Origin: Geminicoccus sp.
GTDB taxonomy: Bacteria; Pseudomonadota; Alphaproteobacteria; UBA7985
Direction of reading: 5' to 3'
Assembly: GCA_002708995.1 (NCBI GenBank)
Contig: PAPT01000035.1
Coordinates: 1-64,000, forward strand
DNA length: 64,000 nucleotides
Part shown: piece after piece, positions 27,430 through 35,693 of the stretch
Numbering within the stretch: the stretch's first letter is position 1
Layout: the number at the start of each line of letters is the position of its first letter
Notes under the pieces: model-generated
Told to the model about the DNA's origin: nothing
Database searches by the model: none
Seen by the model: the letters and a program-made list of their open reading frames with translations, nothing else
Made by a program: the position numbers and the translations under genes

Positions 27430-28410
27430 CTGGACAACAGCACCATTCACGTGATCGGCGCGGGCGAATTCGGCTCGTCACTGGCCTACGCCTGGCGGCA
27501 GGCCGGACGGTCCGTGGCGCTCTGGTGTCGTGACCCGGCACAGGCGGCCAGCCTGCGCGAGACCGGTATCAATCCCAAGGTGCCAGAGTGCCCCACCATG
27601 CCGGGTATCAGGGCCGGGGTTCTCGCCGACTTTGCCCTGTTGTCGGCCAAGGACGTGGTGGTTCTGGCGGTGAAGGCGCAGGCGCAGACCGGCGTGTTCG
27701 AACCCTTGCGCGACCGCATCCGGGCGGGCAATGCCGTCGTTACCGTGTCCAAGGGCTTTGCCGATGGCACGGGCACCCTGCTCAGTTCGGCGCTGGCGCT
27801 CCCGCAGGGATTGGGCGTGCTCAGCGGGCCGTCTTTCTCGCTCGATCTGTTCGAAGACCGGCCCACGGCAGTAACGCTGGCCATCGAGAGCCCCGATGCA
27901 GGCCTGCTGGCGGCGCTCAGCACGCCGCGCCTGCGGCTCTACGCCAGCACGGACACGGTCGGCGTGCAGATTTGCGGCGCGATGAAGAACGTCATCGCCA
28001 TCGCCTGTGGCTGTTCAGACGGCATGGGCTTCGGGGCCAGCGCCCGCTCGGCGATCATGGCGCGGGGCCTGCGTGAGCTGGAACGGGTAACGGAGGTCTA
28101 CGGCGGTGATCCGCGCACGGCGGTCGGGCTGGCGGGGGTCGGCGATCTGGCCCTGACCTGTCAGGACCAGCAATCCCGCAACTACAGCTTCGGCCACGAT
28201 CTGGGGCGGGGTCAGTCTGCGCTCGAACTGCTGAGCCGCGGCACGACCGTCGAGGGCGCCGCCACGGCCCTAAGCCTCATCGCCTCAGGTCACACCGAAG
28301 GGGTATCGCTGCCCATTACCGAAGCCGTGGCCCGGCTGTCGCGGGGCGAGGGCTCTCCGGCAGAAGAGGTGACAACCTTGCTCAGCCGCAGTCTCGCGGC
28401 GGATGTCTGA
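27430..28410 (+). CDS. gpsA: Glycerol-3-phosphate dehydrogenase [NAD(P)+], apparent non-AUG start
   Basis: A 326-residue enzyme making glycerol-3-phosphate for phospholipids. The Rossmann motif is TIHVIGAGEFGSSLA, the catalytic Lys is in CGAMKNVIAIACG, and GVGDLALTCQDQQSRNYSFG is the family signature. The only ATG/GTG/TTG start available, GTG 27451, would remove the first beta strand of the nucleotide fold. In-frame CTG 27430 (or ATT 27427) has GGAG at 27418-27421, about 8 nt upstream, and restores the normal LDNSTIHVIGAG opening. I therefore annotate CTG 27430, as inference. The gene converges on the TipN-like gene. Confidence 0.85.
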   Translation: MDNSTIHVIGAGEFGSSLAYAWRQAGRSVALWCRDPAQAASLRETGINPKVPECPTMPGIRAGVLADFALLSAKDVVVLAVKAQAQTGVFEPLRDRIRAGNAVVTVSKGFADGTGTLLSSALALPQGLGVLSGPSFSLDLFEDRPTAVTLAIESPDAGLLAALSTPRLRLYASTDTVGVQICGAMKNVIAIACGCSDGMGFGASARSAIMARGLRELERVTEVYGGDPRTAVGLAGVGDLALTCQDQQSRNYSFGHDLGRGQSALELLSRGTTVEGAATALSLIASGHTEGVSLPITEAVARLSRGEGSPAEEVTTLLSRSLAADV

Positions 28411-28464
28411 AACCGGCGGCGCACGAGGCGACGAATACGACGACGAAGACGAATGGCCATTGTG

Positions 28465-31224
28465 TTACTCCGCTGCCTGCATCACGCCGATCGATCGGGC
28501 GAGGAAGACGTAAAGCTTGCCAATATCGGCGGTGAGGAAAGTGGTGTGCAGCAGTTTGGAGCGATCGACCTGGTTGGCCTGCGCGAGCAGGCTGTCGAAG
28601 GTCTCCAGATAACGGTCGACCTGCTCGGTGAAGGCGCGGTCGCGGGCGTACAGGTCCGCCATGGCGCTCCCCCCGGCCCCGGCCGGCGTGTAGCGCTTGA
28701 GCAGACGCCGGACAGAAACGCCCCGGTCACCGGCTTCAATCGCCTGCACCACATCTGAAGGCAGGTCGCCGTCCAGAATGGTATCGACGTCGATCGCGAC
28801 CTGATGCAGGGCTTCGACCATGGATGCAGCCTGATTGAGAAAGGCGTCGCGCTCGCTCTGTTTGACGGTCTGGAGCAGCCGCTCGGACTGGGTCTTGGCC
28901 TCTTCGGACACCCGCACCAGCGTCAGTTGATGATTTTCAGCCGCGATCCCGACCTGTTCGAGGATCTGGCGAAGCTCGTCCGCCTGATCAGCGACGCGGC
29001 GCAGGGTGGTGTCGCCCTCCGGATTGGCGGTGAAATCGCGCAGGGTCTGGACCTGATCAGCGACCAGAGAGGTGGAATTGGTCAGCCGTTCGGCGGCTTG
29101 ATTGGCCGCGCTGCTGGCGTCCTGTGTGGTGGCGTCGAAGGCTGCAGCGGCCTCGACAAGCGCCATCTGCGCGCCGCTGATCGCTTCGGCAAGCTGCTGC
29201 AGGCGGGCGTCGATCTGACCCTGGTCGAGGCCTCTGTTGAAGCCGTCAGTCAGGCTGGCGAGCTGGTTGCGGCAGTCCAGCAGCTGTACGTTCAGCGCTT
29301 CAGTCTGCTCACGCAGATCCTCGACCGCGGCGGTGCTCGCCTGCCCCAGTGAGGCAACGGTGGCGGTAAGGCGCTCGGGTGCTTCGGCGATGCCCTTGAA
29401 CAGGGCCTGCGCACTGACCAGAGCGTCGGTGGTGGCGTGACGCACTTCGTTGGTGCGGGCCAGCAGGCTCTTTGTCTGCTCGTCCATTTGGTGGGTGATC
29501 TCGGCAGCGGTTTCCCGCAGGTGCTCGGCAGCGCGCGGGATCTCCCGCCCCCAGACCACCAGCCGTTCCATCTCGGCCCCGGCGGTGTCGGTCAGGTCGT
29601 GGACGAAGCTGCCCACCAGACGCTGATAGTTCTCGACCGTCCGCTGGCCGGCGGCATCGATCTGCCGCTGGGCAGTATTGAAGGCGCCATCCTCGTCTTC
29701 GAAGCGGTCCTGCAAGGCCCTGTCCAGCCGCCGCGCGAGGTGAACCACCGATTCTTCGGCGTGGGCGAAGGCGTTGTCTTCGGCGGCGGTCGCCATTTCC
29801 TGCAGCGCCTCGACGCGTTCGGCCTGATCCTCCAGCGTCTCTGCCCAGGCATCGCCGAGCTCGACGTAGCGTTTCTCGGCCGCCTTGGTGGCCTCGATCA
29901 GGGTCGCGGCCACGTCCTGCGCGCTGACCCTGAGCGTGGCCTGAACCGACAGCGTGGTGTCCTGCAACCGGCGCGCGCCGCCGTTGAGGGATTCGGTCAG
30001 TTGTTCGACGCGGTCAGAGACGACGCCGATGTTGCCGGTGAGGCGGTCGCCGTTCTCGGAAAGCTCTTCGATGGCCTGCCGCGTCGCGCGGGCGGTGTGC
30101 TCGCCAACGATGTCGGCGGCTTCGCGCGCGGCGTTCATCAGCGTCTCGACCTTCTGCTCGAATTCGCGCGAAATCACGTCGCCGTAGCCTTCGACAGAGG
30201 ATTGCAGGTGGCCGAGGTGGCTCACCTGCGCCTCGATCGCCCGGTGCAGGTCTTCGGCGTGGGCAGCGAGGTCGTCCCCGGCCTTGGCCAGCGCAGAAGA
30301 CTGCTCCTCCAGACGGTTCTGCATCTGGTCAGCAACGCCATTGGCGTCCTCAGAGACCGATTTGAGCAGGCCGATCTGGGATTCCAGCTTGCCCGACATG
30401 GTTTCGACGTTGCCGAGGGCTTCCTTGGCAGCCTCGCGCAGGTTGCGGGATTCGCCCTCGAGCACCTCGCGGGTGCGGATGGAGGCTTCTTCGGTCTCGG
30501 ACTGGGCCGCGTCGAGCAGTTCCAGCCGGGACCAGATGGCGTCGATCTGGTCATTGATGCGTGAGTTGGCTTTGCCCAGCGTCTCCTGCACTTCCTCGAT
30601 CGGGGCGACGAGGTTGGCGCGGAAGCCTTCCCCGGCTTCGCGCACGTCATCCATGGCGTGCTTCATCCGGTTGACCATGCGGTCGATCCGGGCTTCGGCG
30701 GCGGTGACCTGCTCGGTCTGATCCTGCAGGGTGGTCGACAGCTCGGTGGTCTGTTCGTGCACCCGGCCGGAGAGGGCTTCCAGCACTTCGGACTGATACT
30801 CATAGTGACCCGTGGCCCGGTCCAGCGATGCGAGGATGCCGCTGGTCACCCCTTGCAGGTGCTCGACCCGGTCTTCGAAGGCGCGGGTGATCGAGCGGAT
30901 GTGGCTCTGGGTTTCCTCAGGCATGATTTTGACCGTGCGTAGGGCGCTGAGCTCGGTCATCATGGCGTTGCGCATGCGGGTGCCGACGATCATCATTCCG
31001 CACAGCAGCCAGATCACCATGAGCGGCAGCAGGCCGCCGCAGACGACCAGACCGACTTCGGCGGGGCTGAGCGCGGCAAAGCCCGACGGCCCGCCATAGT
31101 AGCCGAACACCGACCAGCCAGCGACGAACCAGGCACCGGTCATGATGCAGGCGATTACCAGCGCAGGCGTGATCGATTCAAACCGGGATGCGGGTTGGAT
31201 TACGGGCTTCTTCTGCGCCGCCAT
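28465..31224 (-). CDS. TipN-like polarity factor: two-TM coiled-coil protein
   Basis: A 919-residue protein with two hydrophobic segments near the N-terminus (about residues 19-45 and 58-82), then about 700 residues of predominantly helical, Glu/Gln/Ala-rich coiled coil. A distinct C-terminal domain (about 810-919) contains GDRGVSVRRLLKRY, FTEQVDRYLETFDSLL and TADIGKLYVFLARSIG. This layout and C-terminal end resemble TipN, the new-pole marker of Caulobacter and relatives (about 880 residues, two TM, coiled coil), as I remember it. The start is ATG 31224 with AGGAG 8 nt upstream; GTG 31230 is too close to that site. Some coiled-coil similarity to other families is expected, so the call rests on the ends. 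Confidence 0.65.
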   Translation of the reverse strand: MAAQKKPVIQPASRFESITPALVIACIMTGAWFVAGWSVFGYYGGPSGFAALSPAEVGLVVCGGLLPLMVIWLLCGMMIVGTRMRNAMMTELSALRTVKIMPEETQSHIRSITRAFEDRVEHLQGVTSGILASLDRATGHYEYQSEVLEALSGRVHEQTTELSTTLQDQTEQVTAAEARIDRMVNRMKHAMDDVREAGEGFRANLVAPIEEVQETLGKANSRINDQIDAIWSRLELLDAAQSETEEASIRTREVLEGESRNLREAAKEALGNVETMSGKLESQIGLLKSVSEDANGVADQMQNRLEEQSSALAKAGDDLAAHAEDLHRAIEAQVSHLGHLQSSVEGYGDVISREFEQKVETLMNAAREAADIVGEHTARATRQAIEELSENGDRLTGNIGVVSDRVEQLTESLNGGARRLQDTTLSVQATLRVSAQDVAATLIEATKAAEKRYVELGDAWAETLEDQAERVEALQEMATAAEDNAFAHAEESVVHLARRLDRALQDRFEDEDGAFNTAQRQIDAAGQRTVENYQRLVGSFVHDLTDTAGAEMERLVVWGREIPRAAEHLRETAAEITHQMDEQTKSLLARTNEVRHATTDALVSAQALFKGIAEAPERLTATVASLGQASTAAVEDLREQTEALNVQLLDCRNQLASLTDGFNRGLDQGQIDARLQQLAEAISGAQMALVEAAAAFDATTQDASSAANQAAERLTNSTSLVADQVQTLRDFTANPEGDTTLRRVADQADELRQILEQVGIAAENHQLTLVRVSEEAKTQSERLLQTVKQSERDAFLNQAASMVEALHQVAIDVDTILDGDLPSDVVQAIEAGDRGVSVRRLLKRYTPAGAGGSAMADLYARDRAFTEQVDRYLETFDSLLAQANQVDRSKLLHTTFLTADIGKLYVFLARSIGVMQAAE

Positions 31225-31316
31225 GGGCACTGCTCCTGATCAACATGCGGGCCCGAAACGGGCTGAAAATCACCGGCCGCCCTGAAAAATCTTGGACGTG
31301 CCGCATAATAAATCAA

Positions 31317-31345
31317 AAAATAGAACAGTTTTACAAAGGCTTCAA
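31317..31345 (-). promoter_or_regulatory. Putative sigma-70 promoter of the TipN-like gene
   Basis: On the minus strand TTGAAG (31345-31340) and TATTTT (31322-31317) are separated by 17 nt, the optimal spacing, in an AT-rich 156-nt gap. The inferred transcript would run about 90 nt before the ATG at 31224. The match to consensus is moderate, so this is a candidate only. Confidence 0.4.
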
Positions 31346-31380
31346 CGGATTTTTTCACATAATACTAATAGATTCGGAGT

Positions 31381-33294
31381 TCAGAAACGGAGCCGATGAT
31401 CGACGAAACTCGGCCAGAGTCCCTTTTCCCGGGACAGCCGTTCCACCCCGGCCTGCAAATCGGCGCCGAGATCGGCCTGATGGATGCCCGTGTTGACCAG
31501 CAGCACGTCGATCCCTGCCGCCCGGGCACCTGCAACATCGGTGGTGAAACTGTCACCAACGGCCAGCACCTGCTGGCGCTGCAGGCCCATGGCTGCGCGC
31601 GCGACCCGATAAACATCGGCGAAGGGCTTGCCGTGCCACTGCACCGCCCCGCCCTCGGCTTCGTACCACTCGGCCAACGACCCGGCGCAGAGCTCTTTCG
31701 CCGTGCCGCGCATGACCACCCGGTCGGGGTTGGCGCAGACCATGGGCAGGCAGGCGTCGAGCGCCTGCTGTAGCAGCGGGGTCCACTCGGCAAGGTCGGT
31801 GCTGGCCTCCGGACCGGTGTTCAGGATCCAGTCTGCCCGGCCCTCCGGGCCGTCGATGGCGTCCTGAAAACGGAAATCGAGACCGTCGCGCATGTTGGCG
31901 TCCATGGCCCCGGCGCCAAGGTGGAAGCAGACCGGGCCGAGGTCGCGGTAGAAGGGCAGGCTGCGCGCCTTCAGCCCCTGCCAGCTTTCCTCACCGCTGG
32001 AGACAATGCCGTCGTAGGCCTCGCGCGGCATGCCCAGCCGATCGAGCAGGGTTCCGACCGATGCCGCACGACGCGGGGCGTTGGACAGGAACTGCACCTT
32101 TACCCCCCACGCCCGGGCCTGCATCAGCGCGTCGAGCGCCTCGGGGAACAGCGCCTCGCCGTTGTGCATGACCCCCCAGAGATCGACGATCAGGCCGCGA
32201 TAGTCGTGCTGGTCGAGCAGGTCGCCGAGGCCGGTGGTCAGCCGCGCGCGCTTCGGCACCGCCGACAGTGCTTGGGCCAGCGGCCGGACCAGCCCCGGGC
32301 CGCCGTAGATCAGGCCGGTGTAAAGCTGCACCAGATCCGCGCCGTGGCGGCGCTTTTCTTCGGCCTGGGCCGGGGAGCCGACCCCGCCGGTGCCGAAGAC
32401 CACGAGCCGATCGTCAGCCTGCTCCCGAATGTTGGCGAGCACGCGGTTGGCCTGGTCGAACAGCGGTTGGCCGGAAAGGCCGCCGCTCTCCGCCTGCGCC
32501 GCACCCTTCAGACCGGCGGGGCGCTGGATGGTCGTATTGGTGGCGATCAGGCCGTCGATCCCGCGCTCAATGGACAGGTTGACCATGGCCGCGACGTCTT
32601 CGTCAGCGAGGTCGGGGGCTATTTTGAGCAGGATCGGGGTCGCTGGGCCCTGTGCCCGGGCGTCGAGGGCGAGATCGAGGATCCGCGCCAGCGCGTCGAT
32701 CGTCTGGTGGTCGCGCAGGCCCGGCGTGTTGGGGCTGGAAACGTTGATCACCAGATAGTCAGCGAGGTCGGCAAACCGGCTGACGCCGAGGGCGAAGTCC
32801 CGGGGCACGTTTTCCGAGGTCTTGTTGACGCCGAGGTTGACCCCGAGCAGCGCCGGGCGCTGCTCCGGCCTGAGCCTGTCGAGGTTGCGCCGGACCCTAT
32901 CGTGACCGCCGGAATTGAAGCCATAGCGATTGACCACGGCAGCGTCGGCTGGCAGGCGGAACACCCGGGGGTGCGGGTTGCCGGGCTGGGGCAGCGGGGT
33001 CACGGAGCCGACTTCGACAGCGGCGAAGCCGAGGGCGGCCAACGCGGGGACAGCCTCTGCATCTTTGTCAAAACCCGCCGCCAGCCCGAGACGGTTGGGC
33101 AGGGTTTTGCCGAACAGGCGGATGGCGGCTTGAGAGCCTGAATCCGGGGACGACGCCGTTTGCGTTGCCAGATCAGAGGGCGCTTGGGTGGTGCGCGGGC
33201 GCAGCCCCAGCCGCAGACCGGCGATGGTCAGGCGGTGCGCCGTTTCCGGGTCAAAGACCCGCAGCAGACGGGGGGTGAGCGACCACAGCGACAC
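31381..33294 (-). CDS. pyrD: Dihydroorotate dehydrogenase (class 2) fused to HAD-IIA hydrolase
   Basis: One continuous 637-residue reading frame encodes two enzymes. Residues 1-345 are class 2 PyrD, the quinone-linked membrane enzyme of pyrimidine synthesis: an N-terminal amphipathic segment, RLGLAAGFDKDAEA, the catalytic-Ser motif NVSSPNTPGLR, and the FMN phosphate site GTGGV. The usual last about 25-30 residues of PyrD are missing. From about 350 a HAD class IIA hydrolase follows, with DLWGVMHNG (Asp371), LSNAPRR, WHGKPFADVY and AVGDSFTTDVAGARAAG, a complete motif set. Translation starts at GTG 33294, 3 nt after the DUF952 stop. Internal initiation at a GTG near 32245 is possible. Confidence 0.88.
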   Translation of the reverse strand: MSLWSLTPRLLRVFDPETAHRLTIAGLRLGLRPRTTQAPSDLATQTASSPDSGSQAAIRLFGKTLPNRLGLAAGFDKDAEAVPALAALGFAAVEVGSVTPLPQPGNPHPRVFRLPADAAVVNRYGFNSGGHDRVRRNLDRLRPEQRPALLGVNLGVNKTSENVPRDFALGVSRFADLADYLVINVSSPNTPGLRDHQTIDALARILDLALDARAQGPATPILLKIAPDLADEDVAAMVNLSIERGIDGLIATNTTIQRPAGLKGAAQAESGGLSGQPLFDQANRVLANIREQADDRLVVFGTGGVGSPAQAEEKRRHGADLVQLYTGLIYGGPGLVRPLAQALSAVPKRARLTTGLGDLLDQHDYRGLIVDLWGVMHNGEALFPEALDALMQARAWGVKVQFLSNAPRRAASVGTLLDRLGMPREAYDGIVSSGEESWQGLKARSLPFYRDLGPVCFHLGAGAMDANMRDGLDFRFQDAIDGPEGRADWILNTGPEASTDLAEWTPLLQQALDACLPMVCANPDRVVMRGTAKELCAGSLAEWYEAEGGAVQWHGKPFADVYRVARAAMGLQRQQVLAVGDSFTTDVAGARAAGIDVLLVNTGIHQADLGADLQAGVERLSREKGLWPSFVDHRLRF

Positions 33295-33297
33295 CGG

Positions 33298-33648
33298 TCA
33301 GTCCAGCCGTTCGGGGAACATATGCACCCCATCGGGACCGAGTGGCAGGGGCGCGGTCCACAGCGCCTCGGCCGGGTCGAGCGCCCGGTAAAGGTGCGGA
33401 AAGTCGATACCGTCGCAGGAGGTTTCCCACTTCAGCGCAGGACCGAGGGCTTCAGCATCGCAGCAGACCAGCAGCAGGTCGGCCTGCCCGGCGCGGTGCT
33501 TGGCGGCCGACCCGGCGATCAGGGCGCCGGCGGAAAAGTGGATGAAACCATCGCGCAGGTCGTCGGCTGAACCGGCGTAGCTGCCATCGCCGTCTAGGGC
33601 TGCGGCCCAGTCGGCTTCGTGGGCCATGTGATAGATCAGGGTGCTCAT
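33298..33648 (-). CDS. DUF952 domain protein
   Basis: A 116-residue protein of the DUF952 family: [14 protein letters not shown] at the start, then [10 protein letters not shown] and [13 protein letters not shown], the conserved His/Ser and Leu-Tyr segments. The function of the family is unknown; some databases mislabel it glutathione S-transferase. It overlaps lysS by 4 nt and precedes the PyrD-HAD gene by 3 nt, so all three share a transcript. Confidence 0.85.
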   Translation of the reverse strand: MSTLIYHMAHEADWAAALDGDGSYAGSADDLRDGFIHFSAGALIAGSAAKHRAGQADLLLVCCDAEALGPALKWETSCDGIDFPHLYRALDPAEALWTAPLPLGPDGVHMFPERLD

Positions 33649-35249
33649 GTGGCCGTCGGGGCGGCAAGCTCGCCCCGGATGCCCCGCTGCAGCAGAGCGC
33701 GGGTCTCAGCGACGCCATAGAGCGCGATGAAGGAGCCGAAGCGCGGGCCCTGATCCTGACCCAGCAGGACCTGATAGAGCGCCTGGAACCACTCGCGCAG
33801 GTTCTCGTAGCCTGCGGCCTTGCCCACGGTGAACACAACGGTTTGCAGATCTTCGGCCGGGGTGTTCTGGCCTTCGAAGGCCGCGAGCGCGGTGTCCAGC
33901 TCGGTGAAGGCGGCGGCCTCGGCCTTCGTCGGGGCGCGGTAAGATTTCGTCGGCACCACCCGATCGCGGTAGTAGGAAACCGCGTGGTCGACCAGCTTGG
34001 CAAGGAAGGGTGTGCTCTCTGGGCCAGCCGACGGCCGGTAGCGCTGGATAAAGGCCCAGAGCACCCCGGAGTCGTCGGCGTTCACCACCGAGGCGAGGTT
34101 GAGCAGCATGCCGAAGGAAACACCGTCTTCGGCAGCGGGGACGCGGTCCTGCCCGTGGATGTGCCAGGTGGGGTTTTCCAGCTGCTTCTCGCCGGCCTCG
34201 CCCGGAAACTTTTCGAGGAAGGTCACGTAGTCGTCGACGGCCTTGGGGATGACGTCGAAGTGCAGCTTTTTGGCTGCACGCGGGCGCTGGAACATGTAGA
34301 GCGACAGGGACTCGGCAGGGCCATATTCGAGCCACTCTTCGATAGAAAGCCCGTTGCCCTTGGATTTGGAAATCTTTTGGCCTTGCTCGTCGAGGAACAA
34401 TTCGTAGGAAAAGCCCTCCGGCGCCGGGCCGCCCAGCGCGCTGGTGATGCGTGCGGCGATCTTGGCGCTGTCGATCAGGTCCTTGCCGTACATCTCGTAA
34501 TCGACCTGCAGCGCGTACCAGCGCAGAGCCCAGTCGGGCTTCCACTGCACCTTGCACGAACCGCCGGTCACCGACTGGGTGATTTCATCGCCGGTTTCGG
34601 GCTCACGGTAGGTGATGGTACCGGCGCCAGCATCAACGCTGAGCATGGGCACCTGCAGCACCTTGCCGCTGACCGGCGAGATCGGCAGGAAAGGCGAATA
34701 GGTTGCCTTGCGCTCGTCGCCGAGGGTGGGAAGCATAATGCCCATGACCTTCTCATAGGTCTCGGCCATGCGAACCAGCGCTTCGTCGAACTCGCCGGAC
34801 TGGTAGGTTTCGGTCGAGGACTTGAACTCATAGTCGAAGCCGAAGCTGTCGAGGAAGCGCTGCAGGCGGCGGTTGTTCTGGGCAGCGAACGACGCCTCCT
34901 CGCCGAAGGGGTCCGGTACTTGGGTCAGCGGCTTGTCGAGTGACTGGGCCAGCAGCTCCTGATTGGGGACGTTGGTGGGCACCTTGCGCAGCCCGTCCAT
35001 ATCGTCGGAGAAGGCGACGAGCTTGGTCGGAATATCGGGGCACAGAGCCTCGAAGGCACGCTTGACCATGGTGGTACGCGCGACCTCACCGAAGGTACCC
35101 AGATGGGGCAGGCCGGAGGGGCCGTAGCCGGTTTCAAACAGGACGTAGCCCTTGGACGGCGCCTTGCCGCCCAGACGTTTCTTAAGCTTCTTCGCTTCTT
35201 CAAAGGGCCAGGCACGGGTGGCGTCGGCGAGCTGGGAGAGCGCTGTCAT
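33645..35249 (-). CDS. lysS: Lysyl-tRNA synthetase, class I
   Basis: A 534-residue class I (archaeal-type) lysyl-tRNA synthetase, charging tRNA-Lys. The HIGH-like signature is [15 protein letters not shown] and the KMSKS loop is KISKSKGNG. Class I LysRS is common in alphaproteobacteria, so this is expected rather than a recent transfer. The start is ATG 35249. Upstream lies a 444-nt gene-free region with structured repeats. Confidence 0.95.
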   Translation of the reverse strand: MTALSQLADATRAWPFEEAKKLKKRLGGKAPSKGYVLFETGYGPSGLPHLGTFGEVARTTMVKRAFEALCPDIPTKLVAFSDDMDGLRKVPTNVPNQELLAQSLDKPLTQVPDPFGEEASFAAQNNRRLQRFLDSFGFDYEFKSSTETYQSGEFDEALVRMAETYEKVMGIMLPTLGDERKATYSPFLPISPVSGKVLQVPMLSVDAGAGTITYREPETGDEITQSVTGGSCKVQWKPDWALRWYALQVDYEMYGKDLIDSAKIAARITSALGGPAPEGFSYELFLDEQGQKISKSKGNGLSIEEWLEYGPAESLSLYMFQRPRAAKKLHFDVIPKAVDDYVTFLEKFPGEAGEKQLENPTWHIHGQDRVPAAEDGVSFGMLLNLASVVNADDSGVLWAFIQRYRPSAGPESTPFLAKLVDHAVSYYRDRVVPTKSYRAPTKAEAAAFTELDTALAAFEGQNTPAEDLQTVVFTVGKAAGYENLREWFQALYQVLLGQDQGPRFGSFIALYGVAETRALLQRGIRGELAAPTAT

Positions 35250-35693
35250 TTGTCTGGGTTTCCTGCGTCTTTGGACTTGGGCAGGAGTTTAGGCCGTTTG
35301 GCGCGCGGACAAAATTCCACAAACCTGCATGGCGGCCCAAACACGGAAAGAAGGTTGCGCCGACCCTGTCTCGACCGCTTCGCGGTTTTCGCCAAGGCGG
35401 CGCGCAACCTCATTACAGTTGCGCTCAAAACGCCTTCGGCTGTGAGCGCGTTGGAGTTCCTAAATGCAGCGACAATCAAAGTGCAGCGCGGCCTTTCCAT
35501 TTAATTGCGCGAGGGAGATTTGTAAGCCGCGAAGCGGCGCCTAATCTAGCACGCAACCTCTCTGAAGTTATGCTCAAAATAGCATCGGGTCTGAGCGAAA
35601 TAGCGCATCCATTACCAACAAATTTTCACAAACCATCTCAGGCATCGAAACTACCGCTGTCCAAGCTTTGGCGAAGCGCATAAAACTCTCGCC
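35250..35693. other. Gene-free region upstream of lysS and the helicase
   Basis: 444 nt between divergent genes. No credible coding sequence is visible in it. The central part is occupied by the repeat described at 35352-35597. The remaining part (35610-35690) is AT-rich and probably contains the helicase promoter. On the lysS side, 35250-35340 shows no evident hairpin of note. Confidence 0.55.
35352..35597. repeat. Dispersed structured repeat, copy 2 with internal duplication
   Basis: Positions 35481-35559 match 23-101 at about 68 of 79 bases, including the GCCGC-GAA-GCGGC hairpin. Within this locus a sub-unit is duplicated: 35403-35448 and 35552-35597 share about 34 of 46 positions, both beginning CGCAACCTC and containing GCTCAAAA. 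AGGTTGCGC (35352-35360) is the exact reverse complement of GCGCAACCT (35402-35410), a 9-bp stem enclosing 41 nt. The element is thus repetitive and foldable on either strand. Its role, whether mobile, regulatory or RNA, is unknown. Confidence 0.55.

Noticed and set aside
33645-35249. Class I LysRS as evidence of transfer from archaea
   Set aside because: Class I LysRS is widespread in alphaproteobacteria, so it is expected here.
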